64,000 nt of DNA from Nitrobacter sp051535215 (GTDB lineage: Bacteria; Pseudomonadota; Alphaproteobacteria; Rhizobiales; Xanthobacteraceae), in NCBI RefSeq assembly GCF_051535215.1, contig NZ_JBPPLY010000004.1, forward strand, positions 153,027 through 217,026, in the 5' to 3' direction. The position numbers and the translations under genes were made by a program. The stretch's first letter is position 1, and every line of letters starts with the position of its first letter. This document shows, piece after piece, positions 43,120 to 51,884 of this stretch. The notes beneath the pieces are model-generated. The model worked only from the letters and a program-made list of their open reading frames with translations, did not search any database and was not told the origin of the DNA.

Positions 43120-43533
43120 TCAGTAATGACCGGCCTTGGCAAGTTCGACCTCGACGCGCAGTTCGATTTCCGACAACACCGCATCGAGACCGGCGTCGCC
43201 CGAAGACGATTTCAGATCGGCCGCAGCGGTGCGCAGCCGCGTCACTGTCGAAGGATCGAAATTACCGGACAAAAGTGCAATCTTGAGGTCATCGAGCACA
43301 TCGAGAGCGCTCCTGCCCCGCTGCACAGAGCGCTTGCGCCGCTCCGCAGGATCCTCCTCGATGCCCTGCAATGCCAGAAGCGCATCGATGGTCGCCGCAG
43401 GCTTAGGCGCCGTGGCGGCGCGGTTCTCCGTGGCCGCGGTCGGATCCGGTAAGGAGAATTCGCTGCCGCCGCTCCGCCGCGCCGTCGTGCCTTGCGACGC
43501 AGACGTCGTTCCGTTGGGGCCATAAATTCGCAT
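43120..43533 (-). CDS. fliX: Flagellar assembly regulator FliX
   Basis: 137 aa from ATG 43533. MRIYGPNGTTSA start, helical core ATIDALLALQGIEEDPAERRKRSVQRGRSALDVLDDLKIALLSGNFDPSTVTRLRTAAADLKSSSGDAGLDAVLSEIELRVEVELAKAGHY. In Caulobacter FliX couples early basal-body assembly to the sigma54 activator FlbD and lies divergent to flgI, exactly as here. flbD itself is not in the window. Confidence 0.92.
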   Translation of the reverse strand: MRIYGPNGTTSASQGTTARRSGGSEFSLPDPTAATENRAATAPKPAATIDALLALQGIEEDPAERRKRSVQRGRSALDVLDDLKIALLSGNFDPSTVTRLRTAAADLKSSSGDAGLDAVLSEIELRVEVELAKAGHY

Positions 43534-43784
43534 CGCATGCTCACAGAGTTGTGATGAGAACGAACAACTTAAGCCGGCGCGCGCGAGTCTGACTGCCACC
43601 GGGCGGAGTGTCACGCCACAAATAACGCCGACGACGGAACCGTGGACCGTTATGGTTAACGAAGCGTGAACACCCGGCAAAAACTGCCCGGTCACGGCAA
43701 CTTCGTCGCCGCCTTCCCTGGCACCCCGTCCCGCTGCGGCGCCGATCATCCAAAGATATCAACATCATGAGACCGGCGCGGCGG

Positions 43785-43800
43785 TGGCATGGACTTCGCA
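43785..43800 (+). promoter_or_regulatory. Sigma54 (-24/-12) promoter for flgI operon
   Basis: TGGCATGGACTTCGCA with exact GG-N10-GC spacing, ending 70 nt before the flgI ATG. The fliX-flgI gap (43534-43869) also has two GGTTAAC half-sites (about 43654 and 43802) and no gene. Confidence 0.7.
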
Positions 43801-43869
43801 TGGTTAACAGCGGAGTGCCGTCATGGGAGTGGCGGCACTCCGCACCGAACCCTCAGCGGGGAGCAGAGG

Positions 43870-44994
43870 ATGCCTGGCGTCGGTATTTCAAAAATTGTCC
43901 GGATCGTCACCGCGGCGGTTGTCGCGCTGGCGCCGCTGGGCACGCCTGCGCACGCGACCTCGCGGATCAAGGACCTCGCGAACATCGAAGGCGTGCGCCA
44001 GAACCAGTTGATCGGTTACGGTCTGGTCGTCGGCCTCAATGGCACCGGCGACACGCTCAACAACATTCCCTTCACCAAGCAGTCGCTGCAGGCGATGCTG
44101 GAACGCATGGGAGTCAACATCCGCGGCGCGACTATCCGCACCGGCAACGTCGCCGCCGTGATGGTGACCGGCAACCTGCCGGCCTTTGCCACCCAGGGCA
44201 CGCGCATGGACGTGACCGTGTCGGCGATGGGCGACGCCAAGAGCCTGCAAGGCGGCACTCTCCTCGTCACGCCGCTGCTCGGCGCCGACGGCAACGTCTA
44301 TGCGGTGGCCCAGGGCTCGCTCGCGATCGGCGGTTTCTCGGCGGAAGGAGCCGCCGCCAGCGTCACCAAGGGCGTGCCGACCAACGGACGCATCGCCAAC
44401 GGCGCCATCGTCGAGCGCGAGATCGAATTCGCGCTGAACAGGATGCCGAACGTCCGGCTGGCGCTGCGCAATGCCGACTTCACCACCGCCAAGCGCATCG
44501 CCGCCGCGGTCAATGATTTCCTTGGCACGAAGACCGCCGAGCCGATCGATCCCTCCACCGTACAGCTTTCCATCCCGTCGGAATTCAAGGGCAACGTCGT
44601 TGCGCTTTTGACGGAGATCGAACAGTTGCAGGTCGAACCCGACATCGCGGCAAAAATCATCATTGATGAGCGCTCCGGCATCATCGTGATGGGACGCGAC
44701 GTCCGCGTCGCTACCGTCGCGGTGGCGCAAGGCAACCTCACCGTATCGATCTCCGAGAGTCCGCAGGTCAGCCAACCCAATCCGCTGTCACGCGGACGCA
44801 CGGTGGTGACGCCGCGCAGCGCCGTCGGCGTCAGCGAGGACGGCAAGAAACTTGCGCTGGTCAAGAACGGCGTGTCGCTTCAGGAACTGGTCGACGGCCT
44901 CAACGGCCTCGGCATCGGACCACGCGATCTGATCGGCATTCTGCAGGCGATCAAGGCGGCCGGCGCGATCGAAGCCGATATCGAGGTGATGTGA
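43870..44994 (+). CDS. flgI: Flagellar P-ring protein FlgI
   Basis: 374 aa from ATG 43870 (GGGGAGCAGAGG just upstream). Signal peptide IVRIVTAAVVALAPLGTPAHA; then SRIKDLANIEGVRQNQLIGYGLVVGLNGTGDTLNNIPFTKQSLQAMLERMGVN and GVSLQELVDGLNGLGIGPRDLIGILQAIKAAGAIEADIEVM. Periplasmic P-ring. The stop overlaps flgJ (TGATG). Confidence 0.97.
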   Translation: MPGVGISKIVRIVTAAVVALAPLGTPAHATSRIKDLANIEGVRQNQLIGYGLVVGLNGTGDTLNNIPFTKQSLQAMLERMGVNIRGATIRTGNVAAVMVTGNLPAFATQGTRMDVTVSAMGDAKSLQGGTLLVTPLLGADGNVYAVAQGSLAIGGFSAEGAAASVTKGVPTNGRIANGAIVEREIEFALNRMPNVRLALRNADFTTAKRIAAAVNDFLGTKTAEPIDPSTVQLSIPSEFKGNVVALLTEIEQLQVEPDIAAKIIIDERSGIIVMGRDVRVATVAVAQGNLTVSISESPQVSQPNPLSRGRTVVTPRSAVGVSEDGKKLALVKNGVSLQELVDGLNGLGIGPRDLIGILQAIKAAGAIEADIEVM

Positions 44995-45389
44995 TGCAGT
45001 CTCAGATCGACAGCAGCCTGATCACAAGCGCCTATCGCAGCATGCCGCGCAAGGCAGTGATGCCGATGCTGAACGGCCGCCCCGACCCGCAGCTCCAGCA
45101 GGCGCTTGAGAAAGTTTCTCCGCAGGCCATTCAAAAAGCCACGACGACGTCGCAGGACTTCGAGGCGATGTTCCTCAATTCGATGTTCTCGCAGATGACC
45201 GCCGGCCTGAAGGGGGAAGGTCCTTTCGGCGACACGCCGGGCACCGGGGTGTGGCGTTCGATGCTGACCGAGCAGTACTCCAAATCATTCGCCAAGGCCG
45301 GCGGCGTCGGTGTGTCCGACGCGGTGTTCCGTGCTCTCATCATGCAACAGGCCAGCGAAGCCAAGCCTGCGCCGAAGGAGGCCGAATGA
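44994..45389 (+). CDS. flgJ: FlgJ-type rod-binding protein (no muramidase domain)
   Basis: 131 aa. ATTTSQDFEAMFLNSMFSQMTAGLKGEGPFGDTPGTGVWRSMLTEQYSKSFAKAGGVGVSDAVFRALIMQQ is the N-terminal rod-binding domain of FlgJ. The C-terminal glucosaminidase domain of enterobacterial FlgJ is absent, which is normal in alphaproteobacteria; a separate lytic enzyme is then needed. Start overlaps flgI and its stop overlaps the flgN-like gene. Confidence 0.88.
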   Translation: MQSQIDSSLITSAYRSMPRKAVMPMLNGRPDPQLQQALEKVSPQAIQKATTTSQDFEAMFLNSMFSQMTAGLKGEGPFGDTPGTGVWRSMLTEQYSKSFAKAGGVGVSDAVFRALIMQQASEAKPAPKEAE

Positions 45390-45877
45390 CGCCGAGATCC
45401 GAGGGGACGCAGGCGTCCCCTGCCCTGCCGCCCGCAGCCACGCCAGCCGACGCACGCAGGCTTGCCGACGGCATGCTCGACATCATGAATGCGCTGCTCG
45501 CCGTCATCGAGCGAGAAACCGAACTGGTGCGCGCAGGCAAGATTCGCGAGGGCATATCGCTCGAGAAGCAGAAAAGCGAGTTGTCGCGCCGCTACGCCGG
45601 CGCGATCAGCCAGTTCAAGGGCAGCCAGGCCTACATGACGCGATCGACACCGGAGTTGCTCGCCGCCCTGCAACGCCACCACGAGATGTTCCGCGCGATA
45701 CTGCAAGTGAACCTGACGGTGCTTGCGACGGCGCATGCAGTTTCCGAAGGCATCGTGCGCGGGGTCAGCGCCGAGGCGCAGCGCCGCACCATACCGCAAA
45801 CCTACACGGCGAGCGGACAGCGCAGCGCGCCACCGCGTCAGCATACAAGCCCGATCGCGGTCAGCCGCTCGCTGTAG
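45386..45877 (+). CDS. FlgN-like flagellar protein
   Basis: 163 aa from ATG 45386 (ATGA overlap with flgJ). A long helical region (DARRLADGMLDIMNALLAVIERETELVRAGKIREGISLEKQKSELSRRYAGAISQFKGS) resembles FlgN/FlgK-FlgL chaperones; the tail is Thr/Ser/Pro-rich. Third gene of the flgI operon. The gap to flaG (45878-46168) shows no gene. Confidence 0.7.
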   Translation: MTPRSEGTQASPALPPAATPADARRLADGMLDIMNALLAVIERETELVRAGKIREGISLEKQKSELSRRYAGAISQFKGSQAYMTRSTPELLAALQRHHEMFRAILQVNLTVLATAHAVSEGIVRGVSAEAQRRTIPQTYTASGQRSAPPRQHTSPIAVSRSL

Positions 45878-46168
45878 CCTCCGGCGATCGACCGGCTCGC
45901 TCCCAAGTGCGATGCGGAATCGAAGACCCGCTTCGCAAAGCGGGGCCGTCATCCATGCCGCCGTCGCGACGGCTCCGGATCAGCAGCGCACCGCTGACGC
46001 GCTGCGCGGCATGCGGGGCCGAAAATTCCGCGCATTTGAATCAAACCAGCGCAGACATGGAACCGGCGCGTTCACCACGTTCTCTAACGCAACGTTGAGA
46101 GACGGCCGCTAGACTTGCGATCAAAAGGGGGTTGGGATTTGACTCGAAGGTAGCCTTAGGAGGCGACC

Positions 46169-46534
46169 ATGGGCACGGATTTTAGTATCAAGCCGGTTGG
46201 TGCACCGGTTGCAGCGCCTGCCGTTGCGCCGGCACCCAGCGCGGCTGTCGACGCGGTGGCGACTCAACTTCCGCCGAGCCAGAGCGTCACGGCGGCGGAC
46301 GTGAGTGCGCGCGTCCGGAACCAGCCGCAGGCTTTGAGCGATACGCTGTCGCATCAGGTGATCGTCGATCGGGATGCCGCCTCGATGGTCTACCAGGTCG
46401 TCGACAATCGAACCAGTCTGGTCGTGAAGCAATTCCCCGACGAGGCAATGCTACGGCGCCGCGCCTATTTTCGCACGCTCGACATGGTGAAAGCCGAACG
46501 CCAACAGTCGATGGCCACCGACCGGCGGGCGTGA
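46169..46534 (+). CDS. FlaG-like flagellar protein
   Basis: 121 aa, AGGAGG ribosome site. The Ala/Pro/Val-rich N-terminus is disordered; the C-terminal half VIVDRDAASMVYQVVDNRTSLVVKQFPDEAMLRRRAYFRTLD is the FlaG-type beta motif (V-Y-[QK]-V-[VI]-D-x-x-T... [VI]-x-Q-[FI]-P-x-E). FlaG influences filament length in some bacteria. Located among filament genes. Confidence 0.7.
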   Translation: MGTDFSIKPVGAPVAAPAVAPAPSAAVDAVATQLPPSQSVTAADVSARVRNQPQALSDTLSHQVIVDRDAASMVYQVVDNRTSLVVKQFPDEAMLRRRAYFRTLDMVKAERQQSMATDRRA

Positions 46535-46545
46535 CCCCACGACGA

Positions 46546-46911
46546 TCAGTTCTGATGGACATAGGCCGTTTCGAGCGTGCTCGCACCCGTCACCGGATTC
46601 GTCATGACGGTGTTGACCTGCGCGGTGCCGGCCTTTGTCAGCGTGAATTTTGAATCACCGACCCGGAACGCGTTGTTCTTGATCAGGACGTCCTGATACT
46701 TGACGGTGCTGCCGTACTGATACTTGGCCTTGGCGCGGAAACCGTTGACGTTCGAGACCGTCACCGAGAATGGCTTCTGGTTGGCGTACTTGCCGCTCCA
46801 GGTGCCTTCAAACGCCTTGGGATCGACGTTGACGTACTTCCCGGTGTTCAGATTGACGTTCTGACCGACCGTCGTGTAGTTCGATGCCAGAATGCTGAAG
46901 ACGTCGGCCAT
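46546..46911 (-). CDS. Hypothetical beta-rich protein between flaG and flaF
   Basis: 121 aa without signal peptide or TM. Repeating beta-type segments (VNVDPKAFEGTWSGKYANQKPFSVTVSNVNGFRAKAKYQYGSTVKYQDVLIKNNAFRVGDSKFTLTKAGTAQVNTVMTN), Asn/Thr/Val-rich and Cys-free, the composition of secreted surface proteins. 28 nt downstream of flaF on the same strand. I know no family; export through the flagellar apparatus is a guess from context. Confidence 0.65.
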   Translation of the reverse strand: MADVFSILASNYTTVGQNVNLNTGKYVNVDPKAFEGTWSGKYANQKPFSVTVSNVNGFRAKAKYQYGSTVKYQDVLIKNNAFRVGDSKFTLTKAGTAQVNTVMTNPVTGASTLETAYVHQN

Positions 46912-46939
46912 GCCACGGCTCCGTCATTGACGCTCGGCG

Positions 46940-47305
46940 TTATGCCCGCCCTGACAGGCCTGCCGCGATATTGCAGTTGATGTCGATCAGCGGCTTCAGT
47001 TTAGCGGGATCGGGATTGATCTGCATATCGACCGTCTGCTTCATCACGAAGACGCCGATATTGGCGATGTTCTGACGAACCTCCAGCGGCTGCTGGTTGT
47101 TGCCGCTATCCGCCGCGCTCATGAAGATCGACCAAAGGCGGCGGTTGAACAGCAGCGCGCTGTGCATGTTCTTGTCCGGGCCGCTCCAATTGTCGTGGAT
47201 TTCCTGAAGCTGCCGCGCCGCCTTTAGCAATGCCTGGGCTTCGATTTCGCGTGGGGAAGACGAGGTATGAGCCGTCCGGGCGTAGGCTTGAGCAGCGTTC
47301 GACAT
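46940..47305 (-). CDS. flaF: Flagellar biosynthesis regulator FlaF
   Basis: 121 aa. AAQAYARTAHTSSSPREIEAQALLKAARQLQEIHDNW... ALLFNRRLWSIFMSAADSGNNQQPLEVRQNIANIGVFVMKQTVDMQINPDPAKLKPLIDINCNIAAGL is the FlaF pattern. In Caulobacter and Brucella FlaF promotes flagellin synthesis/secretion in balance with FlbT. It lies downstream of flagellin 1 on the same strand. Confidence 0.93.
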   Translation of the reverse strand: MSNAAQAYARTAHTSSSPREIEAQALLKAARQLQEIHDNWSGPDKNMHSALLFNRRLWSIFMSAADSGNNQQPLEVRQNIANIGVFVMKQTVDMQINPDPAKLKPLIDINCNIAAGLSGRA

Positions 47306-47508
47306 TCAGAACCTCGGGGAAACAGCGAGCGCGGGGACTTCGGCGCCGCTCATATCTAGCAGCACCGCCTTTAAAATAGGTTACCCCGCGTTTTCATATG
47401 CGTCTAAAAAATGGCAGGCAGATGCAGCAGCCTGCGTCGCCGCCGCACTATGGATGCAGCGCTGCCTCGTCGTCCCCTGAGACTGCCGCTACGCCGAAAG
47501 CTCCGCCA

Positions 47509-49119
47509 TCACCGGAGCAGTTGCAACACGCTCTGCTGCGACTGGTTCGCCAGTGCAAGCGCGGACACCGCGATCGACTGGCGGGTGGCCAGCGCCTGGC
47601 TGTTCGCAGCCTCCTCGTTGGTGTCGGCAAGCGTCAGGTTCGAGGAGCCGGTCTGCAGCACGTTGATCAGGTTCTTCGAGAAATCCTGGCGGATCTGCAC
47701 AATCGACAGGTTCGAGCCGAGCGTCGAGGCTTGTGCGCGCAGCGTACTGGACGCGGTATCGAGGCTCGCGATCACTTTGTTGGCCGAACCGTTGTCCAGG
47801 AAGTCAATGCCCACCGACAAGGTCGACAACCCGAGACCGGCTGCATTCATGTTGGAGCCGTTGATGGTGAGGACGGATTTTCCGGTTTCGTTGAAGATCA
47901 GCTTCAGCGTGTCGCCGTTGAGCAGGTTGATGCCGTTGAAGGACGAGTCCTGCGCGGTCGTGTTAATCTGCTGAATGATGTTGTTGTACTGATTGACGAG
48001 GCCGGCGCGTGACGCCTGGACTCCGGCATCCTGCACGGGCGCTGCCGCGACAAGGCCGTTGAAGGCATAGCCTGCGCCGGCCGCCGTCCCGCCGATCGCC
48101 CCGATGGTCGAAGCGGCGGCTTCATTTGTGGTCGAGATCGTGATCACACCCGCCGAGTTGATGGTGGCCTGAAGATTATTGGGGGCAAGCTGCGCGTTCA
48201 GGTCATTAAGGGTTCGGACGGTTCCGTTGGTGCCGTCGCCGAACGTGATGGTGGTGGCGACGCCGCCGCCGGTCGATCCAATCGTCAACGTCTTGCCATC
48301 GAGGTTTCCCGCGCCGCCGCCGCGCGCCGTCGTCCCAGCGGTCAAGCCGAGCTTTGCGAGCACGCCAGCCGGCGTGGAGTCCGTCAGCGTCAGATCTTGA
48401 GCGATGCCGGTATTGAGCGCGATCTGGCCGCTTCCGTCGACCGCCGACGCTGCGGCGGTATTGCCGTGCAGAGTATCGATCACGCCTACCAGCGCGCTCA
48501 GGGTCTGATCGATGCCGATGGTGACGTTGCCGCTTGGATCGGTTGTTGCCGCGCCGGAGGCGGCGAATGTGATGGTCTTGCCGTTGACGGAAAAACTGTC
48601 GCCGGCCACCGGGCCGGTCGGCGTCGCGACCGCACCATTGGTCAGCGCGCTGATGAGGGTCGCACCGGTTGCGAGGGCATTGGCAGTGCCGGTCTTCAGG
48701 GCGGTGCCGGGCGTGGCTGCGGCACTCGTAAATGCCGTGGTGCCCCTCAGGTCCAGCGCGGTGGCGCCTGTGACAGGCAGACTGTCGACCGACGATTTCT
48801 GCGAATAGCCGACCTGGGATTGCAGAACCTGATTGGCGACCGATTTGGCGGTGTCGACCAGTTTCTGCAGCGACGTCAGCCCGGTGTTGGCGGCCTGCAG
48901 CACCTGCACGCCGTTGCCGATGCCATCGAGCAGGCTGCTGATGTCGTTGGCGCGGTTGTCGAGTGCGGCAGCGGTGAAATAGTTGGTCGGGTTGTCGAGC
49001 GCCGTGTTGACCTTCTTGCCGGTGGAGAGCCGGTTCTGTGTTCTGGCCAGCAGGTCGGCTGTTGACTGCAGCGAGAGCAGATTCTGGCGAACGGATGCCG
49101 AAAGAACGATGTCGGTCAT
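47509..49119 (-). CDS. Flagellin 1
   Basis: 536 aa from ATG 49119 (GAAGGG 6 nt upstream). Conserved D0/D1 ends: MTDIVLSASVRQNLLSLQSTADLLARTQNRLSTGKKVNTALDNPTNYFTAAALDNRANDISSLLDGIGNGVQVLQAANTGLTSLQKLVDTAKSVANQVL and LRAQASTLGSNLSIVQIRQDFSKNLINVLQTGSSNLTLADTNEEAANSQALATRQSIAVSALALANQSQQSVLQLLR. The variable middle (about 130-380) contains a beta module (GDSFSVNGKTITFAASG... LAKLGLTAGTTARGGG) also found in flagellin 2 and FlgE. CtrA box 92 nt upstream. Confidence 0.95.
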   Translation of the reverse strand: MTDIVLSASVRQNLLSLQSTADLLARTQNRLSTGKKVNTALDNPTNYFTAAALDNRANDISSLLDGIGNGVQVLQAANTGLTSLQKLVDTAKSVANQVLQSQVGYSQKSSVDSLPVTGATALDLRGTTAFTSAAATPGTALKTGTANALATGATLISALTNGAVATPTGPVAGDSFSVNGKTITFAASGAATTDPSGNVTIGIDQTLSALVGVIDTLHGNTAAASAVDGSGQIALNTGIAQDLTLTDSTPAGVLAKLGLTAGTTARGGGAGNLDGKTLTIGSTGGGVATTITFGDGTNGTVRTLNDLNAQLAPNNLQATINSAGVITISTTNEAAASTIGAIGGTAAGAGYAFNGLVAAAPVQDAGVQASRAGLVNQYNNIIQQINTTAQDSSFNGINLLNGDTLKLIFNETGKSVLTINGSNMNAAGLGLSTLSVGIDFLDNGSANKVIASLDTASSTLRAQASTLGSNLSIVQIRQDFSKNLINVLQTGSSNLTLADTNEEAANSQALATRQSIAVSALALANQSQQSVLQLLR

Positions 49120-49210
49120 GTCTGGCCCTTCCATACCGTGGACGGTCGCCGACTCCGGGGCGAGCGCCGTTTCCTGGCCGGAAAGGTGAACGAGACGTTT
49201 TAATTTATGG

Positions 49211-49225
49211 TTAACAGGAGATTAA
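49211..49225 (-). promoter_or_regulatory. CtrA box upstream of flagellin 1
   Basis: TTAA-CAGGAGA-TTAAC, exact N7 spacing with the consensus trailing C, 92 nt upstream of the flagellin 1 ATG. The remaining gap 49226-49450 shows no gene. Confidence 0.6.
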
Positions 49226-49450
49226 CCGATCATCCCCGCGGGCCTTCGCCTCCGTTTGGTGCATCTGAATGCGCTACCTGAAGTCGGGTGACAAAACGTA
49301 AGGCAGCCGAATACTTTAGCGCAGTATGCTCGGTACGGGATCGAAAATTCGAAATCGCGTCTCGCAACGGTTCTAGCTTGCTCCATCAATGGCTTGCCGA
49401 CCGTCGCTGACACGACGCCTCAGTGCAAGGTTTTGGTATCAGCGAATGCA

Positions 49451-49476
49451 AAAACGGCGGGGTTTCCCCCGCCGTT
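49451..49476 (-). terminator. Rho-independent terminator of flagellin 2
   Basis: On the minus strand AAACGGCGGGG, short loop, CCCCGCCGTTTTTGC: an 11-bp GC stem followed directly by a T-run, 26 nt after the flagellin 2 stop. Textbook intrinsic terminator. Confidence 0.88.
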
Positions 49477-49501
49477 TCCGTCGTTTGATGATGTCGCTGG
49501 A

Positions 49502-51073
49502 TCAGCGGAGCAGCTGCAGCACGCTCTGCTGCGACTGGTTGGCCAACGCCAAGGCGGACACCGCGATCGACTGGCGGGTGGACAGCGCCTGGCTGTTCGC
49601 CGCTTCCTCGTTGGTGTCGGCGAGCGTCAGGTTCGACGAGCCGGTCTGCAACACGTTGATCAGGTTCTTCGAGAAGTCCTGACGGATCTGCACGATCGAC
49701 AGGTTCGAGCCGAAGGTCGAAGCCTGCGAGCGCAGCGTCCCGGATGCGTTGTTGAGCGAGGTCAGAACGCTGTTGGTCGAGGCGTTGTCCAGGAAGTCGG
49801 TGCCCTTCGTCAGCGACGCCAGGCCGAGACCAGCCGGATCGAAGGTCACGCCCTGAATGGTCAGGGTGGACTTGCCGGTCTCGTTGAACACCAGCTTGAG
49901 CTGGTCGCCGTTGAGCAAGTTGACGCCGTTGAAGGACGAATCCTGGGCGGTGGTTTTGATCTGGTCGATCACCGCATTGTACTGGTCGATCAGCGTGGCG
50001 CGGTTGTTCTGCGCGTTGGCGTCTTCCACCGGCGCACTGACGGTGACGGATGCGCCGAACAGGCCCGCACCAGCAGCAACCGCCGTACCACCAAACGCAC
50101 CGATCGTCGCATGGGCGTGATCGTTGGTGGTGGTGAAGGTTAGCGCGCCGGCCGAGCTGATCGACGCCGTCAGGTTGTTCGCGGCGAGCGCCGTGTTCAA
50201 CTGGTCGAGGGTGTGAACGCCGCTGGCACCGAAGGTGATGCTGGTCGCGGTGCCGCCATCGGTCGCAGCGATGGTCAGCGTCTTGCCTTCCAGCGCGGCC
50301 GGAGCGCCGGCTGTGCGCGCAGTGGTACCGGCGCTGAGACCAAGCTTGGCAAGACCGGTACCGCTCACGGTCAGGTCGCTCGCTGTACCGGTGTGAAGCG
50401 TGATCGCACCGCCGGAGATCGTCGACGTACCGCCAGTGATCGAATTGATCTTGCTGATCACATCGCCGACGGTATCGGTGATGTTGAGGTCGTTGCCCGT
50501 GGCGCCCGAAGCCACGAAATTGATCGTGGTACCGTTGACGACGATGGTGTCGCCGGCAACGAAGTCCGTCGCAACCGAGTCAGTATTGGTGCCACCGGAC
50601 AACGTTGTCGCCGCGGTGATCGGAGCAGGCGATGTCAGGCTGTTGTTGACGACAGTACCAGCGGCAGCGGCCGCATCGGTCGGAGCGCCACCCGGTCCGA
50701 GCAGGTTGTCAGCCGTCGCGCCGGTGATGGCGGCGGTGGTGCCCTGCGACTTGGTGGAATAGCCCGTGGTCGCCTGCAGCGCCTGGTTGGCGATCGACTT
50801 AGCGGTGTCGACCAGCTTCTGCAGCGAGGTGATGCCGGTGTTGGCGGCCTGGAGCACCTGCACGCCGTTGCCGATCGAGTCGAGCAGGTTGTTGATGTCG
50901 CTGGCGCGGTTGTTAAGGCCCTGCGCGGTGAAGAAGTTGGTCGGATTGTCGAGCGCCGAGTTGACCTTGTTGCCGGTGGCAAGGCGGTTCTGCGTGGTCG
51001 AGAGCAGATCGGCGGTGGACTGGAGGGAGAGCAGATTCTGGCGGACCGATGCGGAGAGAACGATATCGGACAT
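49502..51073 (-). CDS. Flagellin 2
   Basis: 523 aa from ATG 51073. Same D0/D1 framework as flagellin 1 (SDIVLSASVRQNLLSLQSTADLLSTTQNRLATGNKVNSALDNPTNFFTAQGLNNRASDINNLLDSIGNGVQVLQAANTGITSLQKLVDTAKSIANQALQ; C-terminal 90 residues nearly identical). The middle differs more, with two module halves (GDTIVVNGTTINFVASG... DTVGDVISKINSITGG... LHTGTASDLTV and GKTLTIAATDGGTATSITFGASGVHTLDQLNTALAANNLTASI). Strong terminator downstream. The longer frame to 51112 has no ribosome site. Confidence 0.95.
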   Translation of the reverse strand: MSDIVLSASVRQNLLSLQSTADLLSTTQNRLATGNKVNSALDNPTNFFTAQGLNNRASDINNLLDSIGNGVQVLQAANTGITSLQKLVDTAKSIANQALQATTGYSTKSQGTTAAITGATADNLLGPGGAPTDAAAAAGTVVNNSLTSPAPITAATTLSGGTNTDSVATDFVAGDTIVVNGTTINFVASGATGNDLNITDTVGDVISKINSITGGTSTISGGAITLHTGTASDLTVSGTGLAKLGLSAGTTARTAGAPAALEGKTLTIAATDGGTATSITFGASGVHTLDQLNTALAANNLTASISSAGALTFTTTNDHAHATIGAFGGTAVAAGAGLFGASVTVSAPVEDANAQNNRATLIDQYNAVIDQIKTTAQDSSFNGVNLLNGDQLKLVFNETGKSTLTIQGVTFDPAGLGLASLTKGTDFLDNASTNSVLTSLNNASGTLRSQASTFGSNLSIVQIRQDFSKNLINVLQTGSSNLTLADTNEEAANSQALSTRQSIAVSALALANQSQQSVLQLLR

Positions 51074-51279
51074 TTTTTCATACCTTTCTGGTGTGAATAC
51101 ACTGACGCACATACGCCGAAGTTATTCCTTCGGACGAGGCGCCACAGTGATGTGAAGACTCTAAGAAAGCATGAAGCCAATAGCGGACTCGCAAGCCTTT
51201 CCAGGTGCAGGCGCGCGGCCGGATTGCGACGTCATAGCCGTGGCTTAGACGAATCTGGCAGCGAAGGCCGCAAGGGCCA

Positions 51280-51295
51280 TTTACCAATCGTTAAC
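51280..51295. promoter_or_regulatory. Imperfect CtrA box between flagellin 2 and flbT
   Basis: TTTA-CCAATCG-TTAAC: one mismatch to TTAA-N7-TTAAC, 207 nt upstream of flagellin 2 and 134 nt upstream of flbT. The rest of the 355-nt gap (51074-51428) holds no gene; the long flagellin leader is of interest as FlbT's known target type. Confidence 0.4.
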
Positions 51296-51428
51296 TACAA
51301 TGGGAAAGGATCGCGGCAAGAGCGTACCGCGATGCTCGCTGCGTCTCGGCCGTCCGCCACATTTTTGCGCGGCGAACGGGGCTACCGTCCATTCCGGAAA
51401 CGCTCCTTTTCAAGGCAGGAAAACCGCC

Positions 51429-51860
51429 ATGGCGCTGAAAGTCGAACTGAAGCCGCATGAACGCATCATCATCGGCGCCTGTGTCGTCACCAACACGGAT
51501 CAACGCGCGCGCCTTCTGATCGACGGCGACAAGATTCCGATCCTTCGCGAGAAGGACATCCTGACGCCCGAGACGGCGGATACGCCCGCCAAGCTGGTCT
51601 ACCTCTCGGTGCAACTGATGTATCTGTCGCCGGAGCCGCAGATCAACCACGGCACCTATTTCAGCCTGTTGCGCGACGTCATCACGACCATGCCGGGCGC
51701 GTGGCCGATCATCGAGGGCATCAACAACGACATCCTCAACGGCGACCTCTACAAGGCGCTCAAGGAAGTCAAGAAGCTGATCGCCTACGAAAAGAAGCTG
51801 ATGGAGATGAGCGAGGCCACGGCAACCCGCCCGGACGCCATGCAGAAGCGATCGGCGTAG
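51429..51860 (+). CDS. flbT: Flagellin mRNA regulator FlbT
   Basis: 143 aa from ATG 51429 (AGGAAAACC upstream). ALKVELKPHERIIIGACVVTNTDQRARLLIDGDKIPILREKDILTPETADTPAKLVYLSVQLMYLSPEPQINHGTYFSLLRDVITTMPGAWPIIEGINNDILNGDLYKALKEVKKLIAYEKKLM is characteristic. In Caulobacter FlbT binds the flagellin mRNA leader and stops its translation until the hook is complete. Divergent from flagellin 2. Confidence 0.95.
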   Translation: MALKVELKPHERIIIGACVVTNTDQRARLLIDGDKIPILREKDILTPETADTPAKLVYLSVQLMYLSPEPQINHGTYFSLLRDVITTMPGAWPIIEGINNDILNGDLYKALKEVKKLIAYEKKLMEMSEATATRPDAMQKRSA

Positions 51861-51884
51861 TTCTCGCGCCGCGAGCGGATCGCC

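Noticed and set aside
51074..51300. Sigma54 promoters before flagellin 2 or flbT
   Set aside because: TGGC-containing candidates have spacing of 11 or lack GC at -12, so they fail the strict GG-N10-GC test.
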